Shown here in pieces: positions 17,198 to 25,497 of a stretch of DNA of 64,000 bases. The number at the start of each line of letters is the position of its first letter. The stretch's first letter is position 1. Under the pieces are notes generated by a model. The model was not told the DNA's origin, did no database searches, and saw only the letters and a list, made by a program, of their open reading frames with translations. A program made the translations under genes and the position numbers. The DNA is taken from the NCBI GenBank assembly GCA_027621175.1, contig JAQCCM010000006.1:1-64000 (forward strand), given 5' to 3'. This DNA is from Bacteroidota bacterium. GTDB taxonomy: Bacteria > Bacteroidota > Bacteroidia > Flavobacteriales > Flavobacteriaceae.

Positions 17198-20005
17198 ATG
17201 CGTACATATACAAGTGTCATTATTGTAGCCATTTTTTTCACTCATATGTTTTCATGGGGACAACATACCATTGCTGGAAAACTAACAAACAATGATGGGT
17301 CTCCTATAAGTAATGCTACATTATTCATTACTCCTACAAATATGAGTGCTATTTCTGATAAAAATGGAGCGTATGCAATTGAAGGAGTTGAAAATGGAAA
17401 CTATCTTATCACTATTCAAATAATTGGATACCATACAGTTACAAATAAAATTGATGTAAGTAAAAGTATTCAGGATCTGAACTTTGAACTTACTGAAGAC
17501 GTATTAATGCTTGAATCGGTTGTTGTAACTGGCACCTTTGATAAAAGAACAGGGTTATCATCTGGAACATCGATTAGCATAGTCGATCCTAACGACTATA
17601 AATTATCCTATGCTAGTGGAACTGCAAGTTTACTACAACATGTGGCTGGGACATTTACAGATGCATCGGCTGGAGAGGTGTTTACAAAAGTTTATAGTCG
17701 TGGAATATCGGCTTCTGCAGAAGATGATATGGGGTGGTATTATGTCGCCTTACAAGAAGATGGTCTTCCCGTTAGTTTAATTCAACACTCGTATTATAGT
17801 CCTGACCTTTTTCATCGCGTTGACCTGATGACAAAAAAATTTGAGGCCGTTCGTGGGGGTAAATCAGTAATCACTGCAACAAATGCCCCTGGAGGAATTT
17901 ATAATTTTTTATCGCACGACACGAGCAGCTCTTTTGAAGGGGAAGGTGAATTTACTTCAGGAACAAGAGGAGCATCTAATTTTATTAACCGCTTTGACCT
18001 AAGGCTAAGCGGTCCTATTGGAAATGACTGGTATTTCAATGCTGGTGGGCACTACAGAGTTGACGAAGGAGCGAGAGGAAACAATTTTCCGCTGAGTGAA
18101 GGGGGGCAATTTAAATTTAATCTTATCAAAAAAATTCAGCGTGGAAAACTTACTTTTTTTGGTAAAATACTTGTTGACAAAACCAATAGATATACGGGGG
18201 TAGCGGCACAGAATTGGGAGAACCCAACAGCAGCTTATGGGCAAGATTTTAATAATACTTCATTATTAATGCCTGCATTTAATGGGGAAATTCCAGACAG
18301 TAGAAACCTAAATAACACCCTGTCTTTTAACCCTACTCAAGGGATTCACGCCAAAGATTTGACTTTTGGTTTTAACTATTCAGAACAATTTGGAGAAAAC
18401 GCCAAGCTTACAAATAAATTTAAAATCTCATCTAAACAAGCTAATTGGCAAACGTCCATAAGCAATGCTTTTGTTTCTTTAAATAATCCATTGGCCTATT
18501 TTATTAGCGGGGCAGCATTTCCGGTTGGACAAATTGTTTTTCGCGATGCAAAAGCAAATGAAGAAATAGCAAGAGTTGACAATAGTGGGTTATTCAGTGG
18601 AAATCCTTTTCAGTATATAACAGCAGGGAACCTGCCCAACGATGCCATTATGGGAACTTCTGCATGGTACAAGGACAATGATGTTGATGAATGGATGAAC
18701 CATTTTGAGTTTCAGCAAAACTTCAAAAACCACACCTTAAATGCTGGAACCGTAGTTGCACATGCAAACACTTCACACTTTACGCAAGGAACATTTGCTT
18801 ATGTGACCTATGAACCGAATCCTAAAATGCTTTCGGTATATGTTGAAAATCCAGGGCAACCAACCGTTGCGCTATCAGACTCTAATGGGCTGAGTAATTA
18901 CGGTGGATTGTTTTTTGTTGATGCGCAAGCTAGTGTTGAGCAATATGGCTTTTATATCAATGATAAATGGGACGTAAATGATACATTTTTTGTTGATATG
19001 GGATTAAGATACGATAGCATTTTACACAAGGGCGATAAAAAAAGATACGCTCCTAGCACCCCAATTGGCGGGATTGATGGCGACACTACAACCGCTTACG
19101 ATAATGGTATCCTTGTACCGACAGGTGACATTGACGCATTCAATTTTAAATATTCATATCTGTCATATTCTTTAGGAATCAACCAAAAACTGGATTCAAA
19201 AACAACAATGTTTGCCCGTTTTTCATCTGGAAATAAAGCACCTGAACTGAATTATTATTTTAACAATTTCGCTAATGTTCCCATTGCAAATCAAGGTGAG
19301 ATTCAAAAAATTCACCAAGCAGAATTGGGAATAAAAGTAATCGCAGAACAGTACAGTGCAACAGGAACTTTGTTTTGGAGTCAACTCGATAATATCGGTA
19401 TTGCAAATTTTGAATTTGATGATTCCACAAATACTGTTTTTTATACCCCTATTCCATTGAACACATCCAGTACTGTTGGATTTGAATGGGAAACGGCTTA
19501 CACTGCGATTAATAACATACATGTCAAATTTAATGGCATACTTCAAAACCCCATTGCAAAAGAATGGTCTGTTTATGACGCCTCCGGAACTGCTGAACCC
19601 ACAGATGATATTACTATTGACTACTCTGGGAATCAATTGGCATTTAACCCAAAAATGATGTCAAACCTAAGCTTGGTATATGAAAAAGATAATTTTAATC
19701 TGTACTACAATTGGCATCACATGGGCAAAAGATTTGGCAATGTTGCGAATGCCTTTGAACTGGATGCTTACTCCATATTTAACTTTGGAGGTGGATGTAA
19801 AATAACCAAACGAATTACAGCTTCTTTTGAAGTTTCTAACCTTTTTAACTCAGCTGGATTAGCCAATTTTTTCGGAGACAACTCCTTTGGTGCGAGTGCT
19901 AACGGCGTAACAAGAAAATTTGTTGCTGATAATCCAAATAGTAGCTTTGTAGTGGTACCAATACTTCCAAGAAGTTCAATCATTAGACTTAATTACTCCT
20001 TTTAA
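17198..20005 (+). CDS. TonB-dependent outer-membrane receptor
   Basis: It takes up a specific substrate through the outer membrane using TonB-transmitted energy. The 935 residues comprise a signal peptide (cleavage near WGQ, about 23), a carboxypeptidase-regulatory-like beta-sandwich (about 25-105, GKLTNNDGSPISNATLFI), a plug domain (about 110-240) and a 22-strand barrel to the terminal RSSIIRLNYSF. No SusD gene follows, unlike typical polysaccharide loci, so the ligand is likely a small molecule such as a disaccharide or glycoside. It heads a plus-strand unit with the DUF1080-PA14 and propeller-cupredoxin genes. Confidence 0.92.
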   Translation: MRTYTSVIIVAIFFTHMFSWGQHTIAGKLTNNDGSPISNATLFITPTNMSAISDKNGAYAIEGVENGNYLITIQIIGYHTVTNKIDVSKSIQDLNFELTEDVLMLESVVVTGTFDKRTGLSSGTSISIVDPNDYKLSYASGTASLLQHVAGTFTDASAGEVFTKVYSRGISASAEDDMGWYYVALQEDGLPVSLIQHSYYSPDLFHRVDLMTKKFEAVRGGKSVITATNAPGGIYNFLSHDTSSSFEGEGEFTSGTRGASNFINRFDLRLSGPIGNDWYFNAGGHYRVDEGARGNNFPLSEGGQFKFNLIKKIQRGKLTFFGKILVDKTNRYTGVAAQNWENPTAAYGQDFNNTSLLMPAFNGEIPDSRNLNNTLSFNPTQGIHAKDLTFGFNYSEQFGENAKLTNKFKISSKQANWQTSISNAFVSLNNPLAYFISGAAFPVGQIVFRDAKANEEIARVDNSGLFSGNPFQYITAGNLPNDAIMGTSAWYKDNDVDEWMNHFEFQQNFKNHTLNAGTVVAHANTSHFTQGTFAYVTYEPNPKMLSVYVENPGQPTVALSDSNGLSNYGGLFFVDAQASVEQYGFYINDKWDVNDTFFVDMGLRYDSILHKGDKKRYAPSTPIGGIDGDTTTAYDNGILVPTGDIDAFNFKYSYLSYSLGINQKLDSKTTMFARFSSGNKAPELNYYFNNFANVPIANQGEIQKIHQAELGIKVIAEQYSATGTLFWSQLDNIGIANFEFDDSTNTVFYTPIPLNTSSTVGFEWETAYTAINNIHVKFNGILQNPIAKEWSVYDASGTAEPTDDITIDYSGNQLAFNPKMMSNLSLVYEKDNFNLYYNWHHMGKRFGNVANAFELDAYSIFNFGGGCKITKRITASFEVSNLFNSAGLANFFGDNSFGASANGVTRKFVADNPNSSFVVVPILPRSSIIRLNYSF

Positions 20006-20031
20006 AACATCATTAACCAAATTAAACACAA

Positions 20032-21927
20032 ATGAAGCATAGTGCATATTTAATCTTAACCATTGGGTTTTTATTTTTTTATTCCTGCAGTAGCGAACAA
20101 ACAGCACCTATTGTAATCGAAGCTGAAAAATTTGTTCCACCAGCGAACTACTTACCTTTTACTAAAATTGACTTAAGTGACCTATCAGCCTTTGATTCTA
20201 CTGGTGATAACTGGCGAGTGGTTGGAGATATTACTTCCGATAGAACAAAGGAAAAAACAATGTTCGCGGAGGAAGGAACGGGTATTTTGTACAACGCAAA
20301 TGACCAGGAAAAAAATAAAAATATTCAAACAGCTTTTGACCACGGAGATATTGAAATAGAGTTTGATGTAATGATGCCTTTGAAATCAAATGCTGGAATA
20401 TATTTTCAAGGTCGATATGAAATCCAATTGTTAGATAGCTGGGGTGTGGAAAACCCGAAACACAGCGATATGGGTGGTGTTTATGAAAGATGGAATAATA
20501 ATGCCCAAAAAGGAAAAGAAGGGTATGAAGGAACAGCTCCAAGAGTAAATGCTGCTAAAGCCCCAGGATTATGGCAGCATTTTAAAATTATTTTTCACGC
20601 ACCAAAATTTAATGCGAATGGAAAGAAAATAAAAAACGCCTGGTTTGAAAAGGTGTGGTTAAACGGGGTATTGATTCACGAAAATGTATTTCTTTCTGGA
20701 CACACTCGAGGCGGGATGGCTAAAGAAAGTGCTCGAGGCAAACTGTTAATTCAAGGAGATCATGGACCAGTTGCGCTAAAAAATATCAAGTATAAATTAT
20801 ATGAAGACAATAAAATAAGATTAAGTAATCTTGTACGGACTACCTATGATAGTGAGTACATCGAAAGTCAAAATATAGATACATTACCTTTTATTAGTAA
20901 GCAAAAGGAAACGCGTTTTTCACTCATAGACATAACCAGTACAAGAGCCAAAAAACTGGTTACATATACTGGAAATATTTCGATTCCAAAAAGCGGAAAA
21001 TACCTGTTTGAAGGAATCACAAAGGGGATAGGAGAAATCTTTATTGATGGTAAAAAAATACTTCGCATGCGAGATGCAATAAACTACCCTATCAACACGG
21101 TGCAGCTTGAAAAAGGAACGTTCCCGTTCAAACTAATTTACAGGCAATCTAGACCTTGGCAAAGAGGATTTGCTTTATATGTCGAAGGCCCTGAAATGCA
21201 AAGCTATTCACTTCAAGATGGAGTGCTCAAAGGAGCAAATGATTTTGATGTATTAAAAGGTATTATTATTATTGAGCCTGAAAATGAGATAGTAACCCAA
21301 CGTAGCTTCGTGTCTCACAAAGGGGAAAAACGCACACATTGCATTTCTGTTGGAACTCCAGAAGGAATCCATTATTCTTATGACTTAGCGACGGGCTCAC
21401 TACTCATAGCATGGACAGGGTCTTTTCTAAACACAACGCATATGTGGCTATCTAGAGGGGAAGATCAGCTTGGAGCACCGATTGGATTTGGAATAGCGCT
21501 ACATGGTGGATTGGAATTTGCTGAGCTTAAAAATGAAGAAGCTGTTTGGCCAAGATCACTACCTGAAAATAAAAGCACAAAACAGTTAGGTTATACTTTT
21601 GATTCTAATGGGAGGCCTTCTTTTTCGTACCAAATTGGAAAATCTACGATAACCAATACTTTTTCGGTATCTGACAATAAAAACAGAGCGTTAAAAAAAT
21701 CCATAACTATTTCAAGCAGAAAGAAACTCTGGCATAAAATTGCAGAAGGGGAAGATATTAAGTCCATTGAAAATGACATGTATATCATAAACAATGAAAG
21801 TTTTTATATTGATTTTTCTGGAAATGATGGCCTCAAGCCAATTATTCGAAAAGTTGGAGATAAAGAGGAGTTAATCGTAGAAATATCAAGAAGAAAAAAG
21901 AATGTATCCTACTCAATCATTTGGTAA
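20032..21927 (+). CDS. DUF1080 + PA14-like multidomain lipoprotein
   Basis: The 631-residue protein begins with a lipoprotein leader (lipobox FYSC, Cys19). A DUF1080 domain follows at about 40-255 (FDVMMPLKSNAGIYFQGRYEIQLLDSW and GHTRGGMAKESARGKLLIQGDHG in segments). Next is a PA14-like sugar-binding sandwich at about 295-400 (SGKYLFEGITKGIGEIFIDG, LIYRQSRPWQRGFALYVEGPE), and then a C-terminal 220-residue domain I do not recognise, also found next to sorbosone-dehydrogenase-like proteins. The likely role is binding and cleaving an oxidised glycoside at the cell surface or in the periplasm. It is 26 nt downstream of the TonB receptor and 22 nt upstream of the propeller-cupredoxin gene. Confidence 0.82.
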   Translation: MKHSAYLILTIGFLFFYSCSSEQTAPIVIEAEKFVPPANYLPFTKIDLSDLSAFDSTGDNWRVVGDITSDRTKEKTMFAEEGTGILYNANDQEKNKNIQTAFDHGDIEIEFDVMMPLKSNAGIYFQGRYEIQLLDSWGVENPKHSDMGGVYERWNNNAQKGKEGYEGTAPRVNAAKAPGLWQHFKIIFHAPKFNANGKKIKNAWFEKVWLNGVLIHENVFLSGHTRGGMAKESARGKLLIQGDHGPVALKNIKYKLYEDNKIRLSNLVRTTYDSEYIESQNIDTLPFISKQKETRFSLIDITSTRAKKLVTYTGNISIPKSGKYLFEGITKGIGEIFIDGKKILRMRDAINYPINTVQLEKGTFPFKLIYRQSRPWQRGFALYVEGPEMQSYSLQDGVLKGANDFDVLKGIIIIEPENEIVTQRSFVSHKGEKRTHCISVGTPEGIHYSYDLATGSLLIAWTGSFLNTTHMWLSRGEDQLGAPIGFGIALHGGLEFAELKNEEAVWPRSLPENKSTKQLGYTFDSNGRPSFSYQIGKSTITNTFSVSDNKNRALKKSITISSRKKLWHKIAEGEDIKSIENDMYIINNESFYIDFSGNDGLKPIIRKVGDKEELIVEISRRKKNVSYSIIW

Positions 21928-21949
21928 ACTAACTAAAAATAAATCAAAC

Positions 21950-23914
21950 ATGATTCGTTCAAAAATTATTATTGCTGCAGTCGTATTCGGTTATGCGTTT
22001 GGGATTGCACAAAACAAAGGGAATAAGGTTAATAAGTCGCAACTAGAAAAGGTGTCTGAATTTTATAAGATTGTAGATGTTCCAATAGATCCAAATGTCA
22101 AACTTGAAGTAGGTGGTTTAGCACTTACAGACGACGACAAACTAGGCGTTTCTACTAGACGTGGTGAGGTATGGCTTATTGACAAACCTTATAGCCAAAA
22201 TCCAAGCTACTCCCTGTATGCCAAAGGGTTACATGAAGCGTTAGGCTTAGCCTATAAAAACAATGGATTTTATTTGTCTCAGCGAGGTGAAATTACACGA
22301 TTGGAAGATACGAACGGCGACCAAAAAGCCGATGTCTATAAAACCATTTTTTCTTGGCCTTTATCTGGAAACTACCACGACTACTCTTACGGGCCAAAAT
22401 TTGACAAAAACGGAGACATGATAGTTACTTTGAATCTGTCTTGGTCTGGCGGAGGAAAAAGTTTAGTGCGTTGGCGTGGTTGGATGTTAAAGGTGACCAC
22501 AGATGGGAAAATGACCCCAATTGCTACGGGGCTTCGCTCACCAGCTGGATTTGGAATTAATCCTGAGGGTGATTATTTCTACACTGAAAATCAAGGAGAT
22601 TGGGTTGGGTCTGGTAGAATGACTCATTTGGAATCTGGAAGTTTTGCAGGACATCCCGCTGGACTCAAATGGTCAAATGATGAAAAATCACCATTAAAAT
22701 TGGTGCCAGAAGACATTGAAGATAATTCTGGGCTCACACTGTATGAATACGCTAAGAAAGTTCCCGAGCTAAAAGCTCCTGCTATTTGGTTTCCGCACAC
22801 AATTCTAGGAATCTCAACTTCAGATATTGTGTATGATACTTCAGAAGGAAAGTTTGGGCCGTTTAGCGGTCAACAATTTGTTGGAGACCAAGGTCACAGC
22901 AAAATCATGCGTGTGTTTATGGAAAAAGTAAATGGCGTTTATCAAGGTGCTGCATTTCCATTTGTGGAGGGCTTTTCATCTGGTGTATTGCGTATGATAT
23001 GGGGTAGTGATAATAGTATGTTTGTTGGGATGACTAGCAGAGGCTGGGCATCAACAGGTAAAAAGATGTATGGACTTCAACGTTTGGTTTGGACAGGAAA
23101 AACACCTTTTGAAATAAAAACAATGAAGGCACTAAGTGACGGATTTGAATTAGAATTTACCAAACCTATCGACAAAAATCTTGGGGGCGATACATCAAAC
23201 TATAAAATGGTAACGTTTAATTATAATTACCACAAGACTTATGGAAGCCCAATAATTGACCAACAAAAAGCCATGGTCCATGCAGCAGAAGTTTCTGAAG
23301 ATGGGTTAGGTGTAAAATTGACCATACACGGAATGCGTCTAGGCTATATTCATCAAATTGAATTAGCCGACTTAAAATCTGCTTCTGGAGAGTCATTGTT
23401 GCACAATAAAGGATACTACACACTTAATGAAGTGCCTGGAGGGACCCTAGAATCCATGCAAATGGCAATGGATAAATCTGATAAAAAAATAGAACAGCCC
23501 AAACGGATAACTAAAATGCCAAAAAATTGGGAAAAAGGTGCTGATGAAAAAATAGTATTGGGTACGATTCCTGGGCTTAAATACGACACCAAAGAAATTA
23601 CCATTAATAAAAACAGTAAAATTGAGTTGCTCTTCAACAACAATGATGATATGATTCATAATGTTGTTATCACAAAGCAAGGCGAAGAAACGCCGCTTAA
23701 AGTGGGTGAAATGGCATTAGGACTAGGTCTAGATGGGCCAGATTTAAATTATGTGCCGTTTACAGATTTAGTATTGGCACACTCTGGAACTGTAGGGCCA
23801 GAACAGTCTGAAACCATATATTTTAACTCACCTAGCAAACCGGGTGAATATTGGATCGTATGTACGTTTCCAGGGCATGCTTACACAATGAGAACAAAGC
23901 TCATTGTAAAATAA
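21950..23914 (+). CDS. Sorbosone-dehydrogenase-like beta-propeller fused to a cupredoxin
   Basis: I place the start at the ATG at 21950, 22 nt after the previous stop, because it begins a clean signal peptide (MIRSKIIIAAVVFG, cleavage after GIAQ). The in-frame ATG at 21902 overlaps the previous gene. The 654 residues have a propeller resembling soluble glucose/sorbosone dehydrogenases (about 40-395, with GLRSPAGFGINPEGD and TENQGDWVGSG), a linker, and a C-terminal blue-copper domain (about 545-654). Copper ligands are visible: His570, Cys638, His643 and Met647 in CTFPGHAYTM. A single chain could therefore bind or oxidise a sugar and move electrons through copper. Whether the propeller binds PQQ is not clear from the sequence. 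Confidence 0.82.
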   Translation: MIRSKIIIAAVVFGYAFGIAQNKGNKVNKSQLEKVSEFYKIVDVPIDPNVKLEVGGLALTDDDKLGVSTRRGEVWLIDKPYSQNPSYSLYAKGLHEALGLAYKNNGFYLSQRGEITRLEDTNGDQKADVYKTIFSWPLSGNYHDYSYGPKFDKNGDMIVTLNLSWSGGGKSLVRWRGWMLKVTTDGKMTPIATGLRSPAGFGINPEGDYFYTENQGDWVGSGRMTHLESGSFAGHPAGLKWSNDEKSPLKLVPEDIEDNSGLTLYEYAKKVPELKAPAIWFPHTILGISTSDIVYDTSEGKFGPFSGQQFVGDQGHSKIMRVFMEKVNGVYQGAAFPFVEGFSSGVLRMIWGSDNSMFVGMTSRGWASTGKKMYGLQRLVWTGKTPFEIKTMKALSDGFELEFTKPIDKNLGGDTSNYKMVTFNYNYHKTYGSPIIDQQKAMVHAAEVSEDGLGVKLTIHGMRLGYIHQIELADLKSASGESLLHNKGYYTLNEVPGGTLESMQMAMDKSDKKIEQPKRITKMPKNWEKGADEKIVLGTIPGLKYDTKEITINKNSKIELLFNNNDDMIHNVVITKQGEETPLKVGEMALGLGLDGPDLNYVPFTDLVLAHSGTVGPEQSETIYFNSPSKPGEYWIVCTFPGHAYTMRTKLIVK

Positions 23915-23922
23915 ATGGATAT

Positions 23923-23950
23923 AAAAAAGGGGGCGTTAGCCCCCTTTTTT
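23923..23950. terminator. Bidirectional terminator between convergent genes
   Basis: AAAAAA-GGGGGC-GTTA-GCCCCC-TTTTTT is symmetric: the stem is 23929-23934 with 23939-23944, with an A tract before and a T tract after. It serves the propeller-cupredoxin gene on the plus strand and the azurin gene on the minus strand. Confidence 0.92.
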
Positions 23951-23966
23951 ATATAAAATGTTGTTT

Positions 23967-24470
23967 TTATTCTACAATAAATTTTCCTTTCATTAAGGCT
24001 ACATGGCCTGGAAAACTGCAAATAAAATCATAGGTTCCTGTAGAGGGCGCATCGAATTCAACGGAAGTTATTTGTCCTCCCCCTATTAATCCCGTGTATG
24101 CAACAATCTCATTTAACGCATCTTGAGGAATATAGTCTGATGCTTTAGAAACAGCAGCTTTCGCAGCAAATGCATTCACATCAACCCCAGTGTTTAGGAT
24201 AACCACATTATGTCCCATTACGTTTACCTCTATTTTTCCTGTGTGACGCAAGGTTAATTTCACTTTTTGACCTGCTTTAACTCGCAATTCGTTCTTGTCA
24301 AACTTCATCATGTCATTACCGGATATTACCAATTTTGCAACATTAGTGTCAATAGTGGTTTTGGTTTCTTTAGCTTGAATTTTAATCTTTTCTTTCTTCT
24401 TTTCTCCTCCTCCACAACTAACAAAAGTAAAAGCGAAAAACAGTATTAACATATGGCAAATAAGTCTCAT
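23967..24470 (-). CDS. Azurin (blue copper electron carrier), lipid-anchored
   Basis: Azurin passes single electrons between periplasmic dehydrogenases and terminal oxidases. The 167-residue product has a lipoprotein leader (lipobox FVSC, Cys19), a Lys-rich linker and an azurin domain (about 45-167). All type 1 copper ligands are present: Gly86 and His87 in MGHNVVIL, and Cys151, His156 and Met160 in CSFPGHVALM. Spacings of 64, 5 and 4 agree with classical azurin (66, 5, 4). It is convergent with the sugar-oxidation genes and may be their electron acceptor, as the GMC enzyme has no cytochrome subunit here. Confidence 0.92.
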   Translation of the reverse strand: MRLICHMLILFFAFTFVSCGGGEKKKEKIKIQAKETKTTIDTNVAKLVISGNDMMKFDKNELRVKAGQKVKLTLRHTGKIEVNVMGHNVVILNTGVDVNAFAAKAAVSKASDYIPQDALNEIVAYTGLIGGGQITSVEFDAPSTGTYDFICSFPGHVALMKGKFIVE

Positions 24471-24533
24471 TTATTTTTTATTTTTAGAAGTGTAAATATC
24501 GGTATTTTCACTTACTGAAAAAATTTAAATAAT

Positions 24534-25361
24534 ATGACTACGCTAAAAACAAAGCACACTTTATGGATAGCAACTCTCCTTTTTGCTTTTTTGAGTCAAT
24601 GGCATGTCCATGGGCAAAAAGTAAACAAAAAACCGTCCTTAAATGGCAAGAATATAGTCTTTGTTTATGGTGGATGGAAAGGGCATAAACCAGCTGAAAG
24701 TGTTGATGTTTTTTTACCAAAATTGGAAGCTGAAGGAGCTAACGTGAAAGTTTTTAATAGCCTAGACGCATATACAGATAAAGAACTCATGGATGATACT
24801 GATTTGATTATTCAAACTTGGACAATGGGAGATCTTAGCAAAGAGCAGTTAAACGGGCTAAAACGTGCAGTACTTAATGGCACAGGACTTGCTGGGTGGC
24901 ATGGTGGTTTAGGAGATTCTTTCAGAAATAATATACAATATCAGTTTATGGTTGGGGGGCAATTTTTATCACACCCTGGCGGGCAAACTGAGCATATTGT
25001 TAAAATTACTAATAAAAAAGATCCAATAACAAAAGGAATTAAAGACTTTCAACTAAAAACAGAACAATACTATATGCTAATTGACCCAAACGTTCAGGTT
25101 TTGGCAACAACTACATTTGACAGAGATTCATATAAGAAAAAAGGGGAAGCGGGTATTGAAAATAAAATTACGGGAAGTGTTATTCCCGTTGTATGGAAAA
25201 AAAATTACGGAAAAGGGAGGGTTTTTTATTCCTCCATTGGGCATAATATGACAGATTTTAATATTCCACAAGTGATGAAAATGCAAATGCGTGGCCTAAG
25301 ATGGGCGTCAGAGGGAAAGTATATGCCAGCTGAAAATACCATCTCTCCAGTCTATAAATAA
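24534..25361 (+). CDS. ThuA-like (trehalose utilisation) secreted protein
   Basis: The 275-residue protein has a signal peptide (cleavage after VHGQ, about 28) and a ThuA-type glutamine-amidotransferase-like domain. Visible are IVFVYGGWKGHKP at the start, GLAGWHGGLGDSF in the middle, SHPGGQTEHIV, and VFYSSIGHNMTDF near the end. In rhizobia, ThuA acts with ThuB on 3-keto-trehalose-type intermediates. Here it is divergent from azurin and close to two DUF1080 genes, so a part in 3-keto-glycoside breakdown is likely but inferred. It is the right-hand end of the accessory sugar region. Confidence 0.85.
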   Translation: MTTLKTKHTLWIATLLFAFLSQWHVHGQKVNKKPSLNGKNIVFVYGGWKGHKPAESVDVFLPKLEAEGANVKVFNSLDAYTDKELMDDTDLIIQTWTMGDLSKEQLNGLKRAVLNGTGLAGWHGGLGDSFRNNIQYQFMVGGQFLSHPGGQTEHIVKITNKKDPITKGIKDFQLKTEQYYMLIDPNVQVLATTTFDRDSYKKKGEAGIENKITGSVIPVVWKKNYGKGRVFYSSIGHNMTDFNIPQVMKMQMRGLRWASEGKYMPAENTISPVYK

Positions 25362-25424
25362 TACTACACTTCATGAAACCTGAAAAGTGATGTTTTAAAG
25401 CATTATTAAAATCTTTATGCCCGC

Positions 25425-25449
25425 AGGGGTTTTTATTCCCCTATTTTAG
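25425..25449 (+). terminator. Possible weak terminator after the ThuA gene
   Basis: AGGGG (25425-25429) and CCCCT (25438-25442) form a 5-bp stem with an AT loop and the tail ATTTTAG. The stem is short and the T run is broken. Confidence 0.4.
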
Positions 25450-25453
25450 ACGC

Positions 25454-25461
25454 TATATTTG
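25454..25461 (+). promoter_or_regulatory. -7 element of the glycosyltransferase gene
   Basis: TATATTTG fits TAnnTTTG and lies 37 nt before the ATG at 25498. No TTG is found at the usual distance. A small palindrome (GAGCAA-AA-TTGCTC, 25465-25478) sits where transcription would begin. Confidence 0.5.
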
Positions 25462-25497
25462 CACGAGCAAAATTGCTCATACACAAAATACGTCTTT

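Noticed and set aside
19223-19636. 137-residue minus-strand frame within the TonB receptor
   Set aside because: It mirrors barrel strands of the receptor gene and has no start signals or recognised domain.
25465-25478. GAGCAA/TTGCTC palindrome as a regulator site for the glycosyltransferase
   Set aside because: Six-base arms of this kind are expected by chance across the window, and no regulator gene is close. It is noted only with the promoter.
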